DNA of 64,000 bases from Mumia xiangluensis (GTDB taxonomy: Bacteria; Actinomycetota; Actinomycetes; Propionibacteriales; Nocardioidaceae). The stretch covers positions 806,001 through 870,000 of the forward strand of contig NZ_WJYO01000001.1 in the NCBI RefSeq assembly GCF_010994095.1, read 5' to 3'. The translations under genes and the position numbers were made by a program. Under the pieces are notes generated by a model. That model was not told the origin of the DNA. It saw nothing but the letters and a program-made list of their open reading frames with translations, and ran no database searches. The stretch's first letter is position 1, and the number at the start of each line of letters is the position of its first letter. This document shows, piece after piece, positions 52,571 through 60,947 of this stretch.

Positions 52571-54433
52571 TCAGCGCTTCTTGGGCTTGCCGTAGACCAT
52601 CACGGGGAGCATGAAGTCACCGCTGACGACCGTGGACGTCGCCTTGCGGGTCTTCTTCTCGACCGCCTTGCGTCCGCGGCCCATGCTCAGCGACGCGAAG
52701 ACGTCGTTGCCGTGCTCCGCGCGGGACATCGAGGCGATGAGGTCGGGGAGCGAGCTCACGTCGCCCATCGTGTCGTACTCCTCCTCGGCGTAGTCCTCGA
52801 ACATGTCCTCCTCGTCGAACGACCCGTAGGAGCCGCCGCTGACGGACAGGATGCCGATCGGCGACTTGAACTTGCGCCGCGGGACCGCGACGTTCAGGCG
52901 CACCGTCTTGGTCGCGACGCCCGTCGCGCCAGGGCTGCGCTTGAGCGTGGCGCGCAGCTTCAGGGTGCCGCCGCGGCGTACGAGCAGCGGGTCGGAGCCG
53001 ACGCGCGTCCACTGGCCGAACTGCTTCGCCTCGAGCCGCGAGATCGAGTACGCCTGGTAGCCCTCGGAGATCGTCGTGGACTCGGTCGCGCCGAGGATGG
53101 TGACGTCCTCGAAGCCGTTCCACAGGATCGAGTCGATGTCGCCGGCGAACGCCTCGGCGGCGCCGTACGACACGTCGTACCGGTCGGCGCTGATGTCGCT
53201 GCGCCGGTACGTGAGGATCTGGCCGTTCGAACGGCGCAGCTTGATCTCGCGGCTCGTGCGGACCACGCCGCCGAAGATGCCGTCGGTCACCCGGAAGGCG
53301 TCCATCGACGACTGCATGCCGCCGACGGTCGACAGCCAGTCCGGCGAGAGCGCCGTCGTGGAGGAGGTACGGCTGTGCGTGCCGAAGCGGTTCGTCGTAC
53401 GGACGGTCGTCCCCGTCGGGGCCGGGCCGAGGCTGCCGACGATCGCGGTCAGCCGGTCCTGGGTGAAGGAGCCGATCGGGGCGCCGACGTTGGCGATCTT
53501 GAAGGCGCCGTCGAGGTCGCGCTCCACGTAGACGGCGTCGGCACCGTGCAGCGACAGCTTCGTCTTGCCGAGCCAGTCCATCGGGTGGCCGAACGCGAAC
53601 ACCTTCGAACCGCAGACCGCGGTCGCCGTGCCGACGCCGACCAGCGGGAGGGAGCCGTACGAGTAGCCGGCCGCGACGTTCGAGCCGGCCGACACGGCGA
53701 TCGGCTGCGAGCTCGTCCGGCCGCCGCTCGACCCGCTGCGGAACGTGACGTTCTTGAGACCGGCCCGCTTCGCGATCGACTTCGCTGCGGCGGGCGAGAA
53801 CCCGGCAGGGAGGTTGACCGGGGTCGGGAGCCGGCGCATCGAGCCCCCCACTGCCTGCGGAGCGGCGCCGGTGGCGCGCATCGAGGCAGCGACCTTCGCC
53901 GGGATCGCCGCCGCCGCTGCGCCGGCCGCGTACGAGCCGGCCCGGTAGAGGTCGGCGGCTGGGGTCACGCCGGCGTAGTCGCTCGGCGCGTACGACATGC
54001 CGTACGAGACCGAGCCGACGAGGCGGCCGTCGGCGGCGTACACCGGGGAGCCCGACATGCCGGACCAGATGCCGCGGTCGACCGCGCCGGATGCGTCGGT
54101 GATCCGCGACCCCTTCATCTTGAAGACCAGCATGTCGACGCCCGGCGCGATGCCGTCGTCGATCGTGCCGACGAACTCGCCGGTCACGGTGTCGGGTGTC
54201 GTCCCTGCGGAGACGGTCAGGCCTTGGACGGGCGTGCCGGGGGTGGTGCTCGTCGCACGGACGAGCTCTGCCGGCGGGTAGGCGGCCGGGCAGGCGGACC
54301 CGACGGCCGGCGCGGGGGCGGGATCGTCGGCGACGGCGGGGCCGGTCGCGGCGAGCGTCGCTGCGGTGACGGCGAGCGTCGCTGCGGCGGCGATGGTGCG
54401 CGTGCGCCTGCGGGCGTGCGCGGGTGCGTTCAT
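52571..54433 (-). CDS. Secreted SpoIVB-like (S55) serine peptidase-family protein
   Basis: 620 residues, ATG at 54433. Signal peptide (RTIAAAATLAVTAATLAATGPAVA). The S55/SpoIVB-type core is in residues 60-170: GEFVGTIDDGIAPGVDMLVFKMKG and RGIWSGMSGSPVYAADGRLVGSVSYG, where the serine of GMSGSP is the expected nucleophile. Later segments (FGHPMDWLGKTKLSLHGADA) are typical of the long actinobacterial members. No sporulation genes nearby, so a role in envelope protein processing is more likely. Ends with charged, acidic DEEDMFEDYAEEEYD and a basic tail. Confidence 0.78.
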   Translation of the reverse strand: MNAPAHARRRTRTIAAAATLAVTAATLAATGPAVADDPAPAPAVGSACPAAYPPAELVRATSTTPGTPVQGLTVSAGTTPDTVTGEFVGTIDDGIAPGVDMLVFKMKGSRITDASGAVDRGIWSGMSGSPVYAADGRLVGSVSYGMSYAPSDYAGVTPAADLYRAGSYAAGAAAAAIPAKVAASMRATGAAPQAVGGSMRRLPTPVNLPAGFSPAAAKSIAKRAGLKNVTFRSGSSGGRTSSQPIAVSAGSNVAAGYSYGSLPLVGVGTATAVCGSKVFAFGHPMDWLGKTKLSLHGADAVYVERDLDGAFKIANVGAPIGSFTQDRLTAIVGSLGPAPTGTTVRTTNRFGTHSRTSSTTALSPDWLSTVGGMQSSMDAFRVTDGIFGGVVRTSREIKLRRSNGQILTYRRSDISADRYDVSYGAAEAFAGDIDSILWNGFEDVTILGATESTTISEGYQAYSISRLEAKQFGQWTRVGSDPLLVRRGGTLKLRATLKRSPGATGVATKTVRLNVAVPRRKFKSPIGILSVSGGSYGSFDEEDMFEDYAEEEYDTMGDVSSLPDLIASMSRAEHGNDVFASLSMGRGRKAVEKKTRKATSTVVSGDFMLPVMVYGKPKKR

Positions 54434-54597
54434 GGTGCCTCAAGAGGTCGTGTCGGCTTCTGACATGCCGAGTCGTCGATGAAAGGTACCGTCACCAGGG
54501 GTCGCCAGGTGTCCGAATCCGGAAGGTGGGGAACCCGATTTCGGTCTTCGGGGACGACCCGCTAGAGTAGGTGTCGCTTCGCCGGTGAGGGAAGCAA

Positions 54598-54670
54598 GCG
54601 CTCGTAGCTCAACGGATAGAGCATCTGACTACGGATCAGAAGGTTAGGGGTTCGAATCCCTTCGAGCGCG
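54598..54670 (+). tRNA. tRNA-Arg(ACG)
   Basis: 73-base cloverleaf: acceptor GCGCTCG (54598-54604) with CGAGCGC (54663-54669), discriminator G54670; D-arm GCTC...GAGC; anticodon stem TCTGA/TCAGA with loop CTACGGA, anticodon ACG (decodes CGU/CGC/CGA after A34 editing); T-arm AGGGG-TTCGAAT-CCCTT. CCA is not encoded. A terminator follows nine bases later. Confidence 0.97.
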
Positions 54671-54678
54671 CAGATCGA

Positions 54679-54712
54679 CGAAAGGCCGGACCCGATCGGG
54701 TCCGGCCTTTCG
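54679..54712 (+). terminator. Terminator of tRNA-Arg
   Basis: CGAAAGGCCGGACCC (54679-54693), loop GATC, GGGTCCGGCCTTTCG (54698-54712): perfect 15-bp stem, directly after the tRNA. Confidence 0.85.
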
Positions 54713-54837
54713 TGTCTCGTGAGGGCAGTCCCAACCCCGGACAAATGACCGGCGGAACAACAAAAACCCGGCGTCCATGTGGCGGCCGTTACGCATGTAG
54801 CCTCGTTCGCACCCCGCCCAAGCGAGAGGACCGAACG

Positions 54838-56676
54838 ATGTCAGATCCGGACAAGGCGATGGACGAAGCCGGCCTCACGAACCCCCAGGTACGTGACTAC
54901 GTCCGCCACTGGGCTGAGTTCACCGGAGCCGATCGGGTCGAGGTCGTCAGCATCGCCGACGACGCGCGCCTCATCGAGGAGGCCCTCGACGCGGGCGAGC
55001 TCGAGCCTGCAGGCACCGGGCGCTACTACTCCCGCAGCTACCACAAGGACACGGCACGCTCCGAGGAGCGCACGATCGTCGCGACCAACGATCCGAAGGA
55101 CAAGGGCGTCTACAACAACTGGCGCCCCGCCTCGGAGATGCGACCGCTGCTCGAGAGCAAGATGCGCGGGGCGCTGGCCGGCAAGACGATGTACGTCGTC
55201 CCCTACCTGATGTCGCCCCCGGGCAACGCGCTCGCGCCCTGGGCCGCAGGCGTCGAGCTGACGGACACCCGTACGGTCGTGCTGCACATGATGCGGATGG
55301 CGCGCGTCGGCGTGGAGTTCGTCAACGACCTCGAGGACCCCGACAGCTTCGTCCGCGCGGTCCACGTCACCGGCGACCTCGAGACCCTCGGTCACGGCAC
55401 CCCTGACGACCAGCGCTACTTCGTGACGGTCGCCGACGAGCGTACGATCCTGCACTTCGGCTCCTCGTACGGCGGCAACGCGCTGCTCGGCAAGATCGCG
55501 CACGGCCTGCGCCAGGGCGCGTACGACGGCTGGGACTCGCGCAAGTTCCTCGCCGAGCAGTACATGCTCATCGGCATCCACGACAAGCAGACCGGCGAGA
55601 CCCACCACATCTGCGGCGGGTTCCCGAGCGCGTCGGGCAAGACCAACCTCGCGATGATGCTGCCGCCGGATGCGCTGGGCGACCGCTACCACGTCTCGTT
55701 CTACGGCGACGACATCGCGTGGCTGTGGGTCGACGAGGCCAGCGGGCGCCTGTACGGCATGAACCCGGAGTACGGCGTCTTCGGTGTCGCGAAGGACACC
55801 AACGAGACCACCAACCCGACGGCGCTGCACTCCGTCGACGAGGGCACCGGCGCGATCTTCACGAACGTCGCCTACAACCCTCAGACGCAGGAGGTCTGGT
55901 GGGAGGGTCGTACGCCCGAGCCGCCCGCCGACGTCACCGGCTGGCTCGACTGGATGGGCGCCCCGATCGCCGACCGCGAGCCGGGCGACGACTCTCCGTG
56001 GGCGCACCCGAACAGCCGCTTCACCACGACGCTGGCGAACGTCCCCAACATCGCGCCCGACTACGACACCCCTTCGGGCGTGCCGATCGACGCGATCATC
56101 TTCGGCGGACGCACCCGTGACCGCGAGCCGCTGATCCGCGCGATCGACGACCTCGCCGAGGGTGTGTACGACGGGCTGACGCTGGGCGCCGAGGCGACGT
56201 TCGCGGCGGAGGGCGTCGAGGGCCAGCTGCGGTACGACCCGATGTCGAACCGTCCGTTCATGGCGTACGGAGAGGGCGACTACGCGCGCCACTACCTCAA
56301 TGTGGTCGGCGCTGCGAAGGAGCAGCCGATCTTCGCCCACGTGAACTGGTTCCAGCGTGACCCGGAGGACGACCACTTCCTGTGGCCCGGATACCGCGAC
56401 AACCTGCGTCCCCTCCTGTGGCTGATCCAGCTCAAGAAGGGTGAGGTCACCGGTCGCCAGACCCCGGTCGGCATCATCCCGACCGAGGAGGAGCTGCTGC
56501 TCGACGGCGTCGACATCACGCCGGAGGACCTCGAGACGATCCTCTCGATCGACGTCGAGCGCTGGCGTCAGGAGATCGGCTTCCGCGAGGAGCACCTCGC
56601 GCAGTTCGACAACATGCCGGAGGAGATCTGGGAGGCGCACCGTCGGGTCGCCGCCGCCCTCGACGCGGAGGCCTGA
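54838..56676 (+). CDS. Second, divergent GTP-type PEP carboxykinase with Cys-to-Ser in the P-loop
   Basis: 612 residues from the ATG at 54838 (MSDPDKAMDEAGL). Clearly of the GTP-PEPCK family: [129 protein letters not shown]. The P-loop reads FPSASGKTNLAM: Ser266 replaces the reactive cysteine (Cys282 in the canonical copy at 47242). Other signature loops also differ (SRFTT for SRFCT). It may run in the opposite direction, use another nucleotide, or be a regulated isoform; none of this can be settled here. Alone after tRNA-Arg. Confidence 0.88.
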   Translation: MSDPDKAMDEAGLTNPQVRDYVRHWAEFTGADRVEVVSIADDARLIEEALDAGELEPAGTGRYYSRSYHKDTARSEERTIVATNDPKDKGVYNNWRPASEMRPLLESKMRGALAGKTMYVVPYLMSPPGNALAPWAAGVELTDTRTVVLHMMRMARVGVEFVNDLEDPDSFVRAVHVTGDLETLGHGTPDDQRYFVTVADERTILHFGSSYGGNALLGKIAHGLRQGAYDGWDSRKFLAEQYMLIGIHDKQTGETHHICGGFPSASGKTNLAMMLPPDALGDRYHVSFYGDDIAWLWVDEASGRLYGMNPEYGVFGVAKDTNETTNPTALHSVDEGTGAIFTNVAYNPQTQEVWWEGRTPEPPADVTGWLDWMGAPIADREPGDDSPWAHPNSRFTTTLANVPNIAPDYDTPSGVPIDAIIFGGRTRDREPLIRAIDDLAEGVYDGLTLGAEATFAAEGVEGQLRYDPMSNRPFMAYGEGDYARHYLNVVGAAKEQPIFAHVNWFQRDPEDDHFLWPGYRDNLRPLLWLIQLKKGEVTGRQTPVGIIPTEEELLLDGVDITPEDLETILSIDVERWRQEIGFREEHLAQFDNMPEEIWEAHRRVAAALDAEA

Positions 56677-56732
56677 CGGGCTGGTTTCCCCGCCCGCCGC
56701 CCCCGCCCGCCCGCGTTTCCACGCTCCTTCCC

Positions 56733-56820
56733 CGTTTCCCACGCTCCCGTGGCAAATGCCCCCCGTGCCCCGCAAATTTGCGGGGCACGAGGGGCATTTG
56801 CGTGGGGAGCGTGGCAAACG
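56733..56820. repeat. 88-nt imperfect palindrome, probable bidirectional terminator or mobile palindromic element
   Basis: The core 56753-56800 is an inverted repeat with 24-base arms, one mismatch (C56763/A56790) and no loop, centred on AAATTT at 56776/56777; GTGCCCCGCAAA pairs with TTTGCGGGGCAC in the middle. Outer arms 56733-56752 and 56801-56820 still match at 16 of 20 positions. It lies between convergent PEPCK and amidase genes. Confidence 0.85.
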
Positions 56821-56826
56821 CCGGCC

Positions 56827-56871
56827 GGCGCTAGCGCTGCACCGAACGCCGCTCGGCGCTAGCGCCGCACC
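56827..56871. repeat. Two direct copies of a GCGCTAGCGC palindrome
   Basis: GGCGCTAGCGCTGCACC (56827-56843) and GGCGCTAGCGCCGCACC (56855-56871), each containing the 10-bp palindrome GCGCTAGCGC. The second contains the stop codon (CTA, 56859-56861) of the amidase gene, so the gene's end lies within repeat DNA. Confidence 0.75.
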
Positions 56872-59069
56872 TTCCCGGTCGGCGCGGACGGCGCGACCAT
56901 CGGATACAGCGCCTTGTCGTCGACCGACACGACGGCGATGACACGCTTGCCCGCGTCGGACGGCTTCAGCGTGTAGGTGTACGACGTCGCGTCCGCGACC
57001 TTGCGCCCACCGACGAGCCACGTGTACTCGAAGCCGTGCACCTCGCGCGACCACGAGCCGTTGCTGACGGTGAGGGTCGCGCCGACCAACGGCTGGCCGG
57101 TGATCTTCGGCAGCCTCGTCGGGACCACGACACGCTTGCCGGGGTCTGCGAGCGTGACGTCGTCCGCCTTCACGAACACCTGCTTGTGGGCGTACCAGAG
57201 CTGGTAGTACTCGAGCTCGCCCTTCACGTCGGTCCGGTCGTCGGGGATCGACCCGTCGAACGTCTTCGCGTGGTAGTAGTCGGTCTCGACGTCGTCGTCG
57301 CTCACGGCGTACGTCTGCCCGACCCCGAGCGTGTACTCGAGCGGCGAGATCGGCTGCACCGGGATCGCGTACGGCGCGTACGCCTCCGGCTCGGGGTAGG
57401 CGCGCCCGAAGATCGGTGCGGCTGTGGTCGGCGACGTCACCGTCACGGTCTTCGCCGTCGTACGGAGCACGGTCGGGTTCGCGGCCGGGTTCTCGATCCA
57501 GACCAGCGAGCCCGCCCACCACACGCCGAGCCACCCGTCCCGGACCTCGGCGACGACGAGCTTGTGCCCGGACTGGATGCGGGCGCTGATGTCGCTCGCG
57601 TAGGTCGTCCCGTCGGCGCCGCTCGGCTTCCACCCCGGGTCCTTCGCGAGCGGGGCGTCGACCGACGGCGCCTGGCGGGCGACGATGTAGTTCGTGCCCT
57701 GCCCGACCACGCAGTCACCCGAGCCGGGCGACGCCTGCTGGCATCCGGTGACGGGGTTGACGTTGTCGGCGTAGCCGGGGCGCACCTCGACGACGTCGCC
57801 GGCCTTCACCGTGGCGGTGTTCTTCGCGGACTGCCCGATCGGTGCTCCGATCAGGTCGAAGTAGTGCTCCCAGTCCCAGTACGGTCCCGGGTCCCAGTGC
57901 ACGTTCTTGGTGGCGCCGGCCGTGATGCCGGGGACCTGGTCGTGACCGATGATGTGAGCGCGGTCCAGCGGGATGTCGTGCTCCTCGGCGAGGTGGCGGA
58001 CGAGCTTCGCGGACTGCTCGTACATCGCCTCGGTGAACCAACCTGCCGAACCGGCCCAGCCTTCGTGCTCGATCCCGATCGAGTGCGCGTTGACGTACCA
58101 GTTGCCGGCGTGCCAGCCGACGTCCTTGGGATCGAGGTGGTTGGCGATGTGGCCGTCGGACGACCGGATCGTGTAGTTCCACGCGAGGTACGTCGGGTCC
58201 ATGACGAGGCGGATCGTGGGGTCGTACGCGGTCTCGGTGTCGTGGATGACGATGTACTTGATCTTCGGTCCGCCGGGCCCGGTGCGGTCGGCCTTGTCGT
58301 GGTTGCCGTAGTTGCCCGTGCTGTCGGGGTCCGCCGGGTCGCCCTTCGCGTAGCCGGCGGGGAGCCACTCGCACCCGAGGTCGGTCGGGCAGTCGGTCTC
58401 GGGGTCGCTGGCGGTGTCGTCGGGTACGTCGACGGTCGGGTCGGCCTCGAGGGTGACCGCCTCGCCCCCGGACGTGACCCGCGACTGCCCGCTGTGCAGC
58501 GTCGTCAGGACCTGGCGAGTGAAGGTCGCCGCAGCACCGAACTGCGCGATGGCGCCCGTCCAGCTCTCGGCCGGTGCGTCGGCGTCGAGGTCGGGTGCGT
58601 ACGACGCGGTGAGCGCCGCGGCTGCGCAGACGTTGGCGCGGTCGTCCGCGCGTACGGTGGTGGCGTCGAGCCCGGTGAGATCGGCAGCCCGCTCGAGCTG
58701 GCTCGTGGTGGATCGGTCGGAGCGGGTCGAAGTCCCCTTGCCGGCGGCGTCGGGCACGGCGGTGGTCGTGGACCGGAGATTGAACATCCCGTAGCCGCCG
58801 TCGTTGCTGGCGCGACCGTCGTGGCCCTCCCAGCGGGACTGCATGTACGAGACTGCCTTGAGCACGTCGGCGGGCACGTCTGCCGCACGGGCAGCGGCGT
58901 CGAACGCCGAGTCGAGCGTCGGGGCCGCGAGGACTGCGCTGCAGTCGACGGCCGGTGGGTCAGTGGGAGGTGTGGCCGAGGCCCACGAGGCGAGCGCCGT
59001 CGGGAGAGCGGTCAGCAGCAGTGCCGCTGTGCCCCCGGCGAGGCCGACTCGTACGAGTGAGGATCGCAC
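56859..59069 (-). CDS. Secreted N-acetylmuramoyl-L-alanine amidase (Amidase_2) with N-terminal lysozyme-like region
   Basis: 736 residues; GTG at 59069 eight bases after GGAAGGAG. Signal peptide (MRSSLVRVGLAGGTAALLLT). Residues 45-180: helical region with ADVLKAVSYMQSRWEGHDGR and GGYGMFNLR, reminiscent of transglycosylase-like domains. Residues 260-420: Amidase_2, with zinc-site IVIHDTETAYD, GWHAGNWYVNAHSIGIEHEG, HIIGHDQVPG and HWDPGPYWDW. C-terminal beta-rich part with Ig-like repeats (PKITGQPLVGATLTVSNGSW). Cleaves the MurNAc-L-Ala bond of peptidoglycan; acts outside the cell in wall turnover or against other bacteria. Confidence 0.9.
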   Translation of the reverse strand: MRSSLVRVGLAGGTAALLLTALPTALASWASATPPTDPPAVDCSAVLAAPTLDSAFDAAARAADVPADVLKAVSYMQSRWEGHDGRASNDGGYGMFNLRSTTTAVPDAAGKGTSTRSDRSTTSQLERAADLTGLDATTVRADDRANVCAAAALTASYAPDLDADAPAESWTGAIAQFGAAATFTRQVLTTLHSGQSRVTSGGEAVTLEADPTVDVPDDTASDPETDCPTDLGCEWLPAGYAKGDPADPDSTGNYGNHDKADRTGPGGPKIKYIVIHDTETAYDPTIRLVMDPTYLAWNYTIRSSDGHIANHLDPKDVGWHAGNWYVNAHSIGIEHEGWAGSAGWFTEAMYEQSAKLVRHLAEEHDIPLDRAHIIGHDQVPGITAGATKNVHWDPGPYWDWEHYFDLIGAPIGQSAKNTATVKAGDVVEVRPGYADNVNPVTGCQQASPGSGDCVVGQGTNYIVARQAPSVDAPLAKDPGWKPSGADGTTYASDISARIQSGHKLVVAEVRDGWLGVWWAGSLVWIENPAANPTVLRTTAKTVTVTSPTTAAPIFGRAYPEPEAYAPYAIPVQPISPLEYTLGVGQTYAVSDDDVETDYYHAKTFDGSIPDDRTDVKGELEYYQLWYAHKQVFVKADDVTLADPGKRVVVPTRLPKITGQPLVGATLTVSNGSWSREVHGFEYTWLVGGRKVADATSYTYTLKPSDAGKRVIAVVSVDDKALYPMVAPSAPTGKVRR

Positions 59070-59248
59070 GCGAGTGGCTCCTTCCGCCGCCCGACGGATT
59101 CAGGCGGATCCCTTGCATGCAAGCGCACCCGAGACTGGTTGCGCTACGCGTCGTATCAGCCTGTGGGATGAAGATTTGTTTCGTAAAGTCGCTCACAGCG
59201 CGATTCGGCCCATGATCACGGGGATGTGGGAACAGGATCTGTCACGCA

Positions 59249-60145
59249 TCATTCGACGGAAGACAGTCGAGCGAGCTCGTCCTCGGTCAGGTGGAGCGCG
59301 GCTGCAGCGACGTTCTCGGCGAGGTGCTCCGGGTCGCCGGTCCCGGGGATGGCGAGGACGTGGCGACCCTGCTGGAGCGTCCACGCGAGTCGGATCTGCG
59401 CGGGCGACGCGCCGTGCGCCGCCGCGATCTTGAGCGTCTCGTGCTCCTCGGTCGAAGCCGACCGGCCACGCTCCGCCCCCGCGCCGGCGACCGAGAAGAA
59501 CGGGACGAACGCGATCCCGAGCTCGCCGCAGGCCGCGAGGAGGTCGTGCGCCTCCGACGGCGCTCCGATGCCGAACCGATTCTGCACACACACCACCGGG
59601 GTGACTGCGAGGGCCTCGTCGAGGTGCCTGCGCTCGACCGCCGAGATGCCGATGTGCCGGATCAGGCCGGCGTCGCGCAGCTCGGCGAGTGCTCCGACGT
59701 GCTCGCTGATCGAGGAGACGGTCGGCATCCTGCGGAAGTTCACCAGGTCGAGGTGGTCGCGACCGAGCTGGCGAAGGTTCTCCTCGACCTGTCCGCGGAG
59801 CTGGTCGGGGCGGGCCGGGGGAAGCCACGCACCGGACGCGTCTCTCCCCGGGCCGACCTTGGTGGCGATGACGAGGTCGTCCGGGTACGGCGCGAGCGCG
59901 GTGCTGATCAGCTCGTTCGCCGAGCGCAGCGCCGAGAAGTAGAACGCGGCGGTGTCGATGTGGTTGACGCCCAGCTCGAGTGCCCGTCGGAGCACGTGGA
60001 TCGACCGGTCGCGATCGCTCGACACCCCGAGGTCGAAGGCTGCACTGCCCGTCAGCCGCATCGCGCCGAACCCGAGCCGGTTCACCGTCATGTCTCCGAG
60101 CCGCCAGGTGCCGGCGGCATCCGCTGAGATCTTCGTTCCGGTCAT
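59249..60145 (-). CDS. Aldo/keto reductase-family oxidoreductase
   Basis: 298 residues, ATG at 60145. AKR barrel features: LGFGAMRLTG, NHIDTAAFY (Asp and Tyr of the catalytic set), VIATKVGPG (Lys), HIGISAVERRHLDEAL, VVCVQNRFGIG, AIPGTGDPEHLAENVAA. The usual catalytic-histidine position reads DLVNFRRM, so His is absent, as in a subgroup of AKRs. NADPH-dependent reduction of an unknown carbonyl is expected. No obvious ribosome site; divergent from the GNAT gene. Confidence 0.9.
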   Translation of the reverse strand: MTGTKISADAAGTWRLGDMTVNRLGFGAMRLTGSAAFDLGVSSDRDRSIHVLRRALELGVNHIDTAAFYFSALRSANELISTALAPYPDDLVIATKVGPGRDASGAWLPPARPDQLRGQVEENLRQLGRDHLDLVNFRRMPTVSSISEHVGALAELRDAGLIRHIGISAVERRHLDEALAVTPVVCVQNRFGIGAPSEAHDLLAACGELGIAFVPFFSVAGAGAERGRSASTEEHETLKIAAAHGASPAQIRLAWTLQQGRHVLAIPGTGDPEHLAENVAAAALHLTEDELARLSSVE

Positions 60146-60190
60146 CGAAGGAGTCTGACAGGCGCGAAAACTGCGTTGCCCGGGTGGCGG

Positions 60191-60796
60191 ATGCCTGCTT
60201 GGGTCGCTCACGTGACGACACCCGACATCGCGTGGCCGCGCCGAACCGAACGGCTCGAGCTGCGCCTGCCCACCGCAGAGTCGCTGGACGAGGTCATGGT
60301 CTGGCGCAACGACCCGGACGTCACCCGTTGGCTGATCCGTACGGTCGTCGAGCCCGAGGCTTTCCGCTCGGCGTGGCTGGCGAGCGTCGCCGACCCGACC
60401 GACCACGCCGCGGTCGTGCACCTCGACGGTACGGCGATCGGTATCGCGTCGGTCGAGGTCCGTGACGGGCTGGGTCAGCGGGAGGGAGACGAACCCTGGC
60501 ACGGCGTCGAGGGGTCGCTCGGCTACACGTTCGCCCCGGCGTACGCGGGGAAGGGACTCGCGACGGAGGTCGCGTCGGCGCTGCTCGACCTGGCGTTCGA
60601 CGAGCTCGGCCTCCTTCGTGTCACCGCCGGATGCTTCGCCGCCAACACCGCGTCGTGGCGGGTGATGGAGAAGCTCGGCATGCGGCGTGAGCAGCACGGC
60701 GTACGCGACTCCTGGCACGCCGAGCTCGGGTGGATCGACGGCTATACGTACGGGATCCTCGCCGAGGAGTGGGCGGCGCGGTCCTTCGGGCGGTGA
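60191..60796 (+). CDS. GNAT family N-acetyltransferase (RimJ/RimL-like)
   Basis: 201 residues if started at the ATG at 60191; a GTG at 60212 (TTPDIAWPRRTERLEL) is a strong alternative since family homology begins there. RimJ-type pattern: RTERLELRLPTAESLDEVMVWRNDPDVTRWL, acetyl-CoA loop GYTFAPAYAGKGLATEVASALLDLAF, and GCFAANTASWRVMEKLGMRREQH. The stop codon lies inside the first tandem hairpin at 60791. Confidence 0.9.
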   Translation: MPAWVAHVTTPDIAWPRRTERLELRLPTAESLDEVMVWRNDPDVTRWLIRTVVEPEAFRSAWLASVADPTDHAAVVHLDGTAIGIASVEVRDGLGQREGDEPWHGVEGSLGYTFAPAYAGKGLATEVASALLDLAFDELGLLRVTAGCFAANTASWRVMEKLGMRREQHGVRDSWHAELGWIDGYTYGILAEEWAARSFGR

Positions 60797-60903
60797 GCCT
60801 GGTCCCACCCGCAGGCACCTGGGTGGGACCACACTCACCGCGACTCGGAACGGCGGTGAGCCTGGTCCCACCCGCAGGCACCTGGGTGGGACCACACTCA
60901 CCG
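60791..60903. repeat. Two identical 50-nt hairpins in tandem (63-bp period)
   Basis: 60791-60840 and 60854-60903 are identical. Each is an inverted repeat: GGTGAG-x-GGTCCCACCC facing GGGTGGGACC-x-CTCACC around a ten-base loop. Between convergent GNAT and nucleotidyltransferase genes, so they can serve as terminators on both strands. Confidence 0.88.
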
Positions 60904-60947
60904 CGAGGCGGGCACGGGGCGGGCAGCCGAACCCGTGCCGGGAGCGG

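Noticed and set aside
54598-54670. tRNA-Arg as an integration site
   Set aside because: No duplicated tRNA 3' end and no integrase gene were seen in the flanking sequence.
54838-56676. Pyrophosphate-dependent PEPCK
   Set aside because: Length (612) and the GTP-PEPCK motifs are preserved; PPi-type enzymes are far longer.
59070-59248. c-di-AMP (ydaO) riboswitch upstream of the amidase
   Set aside because: A CTGAATCCGTC segment recalls the motif's 3' part, but the conserved GGGGTGAATC-type 5' elements are absent.
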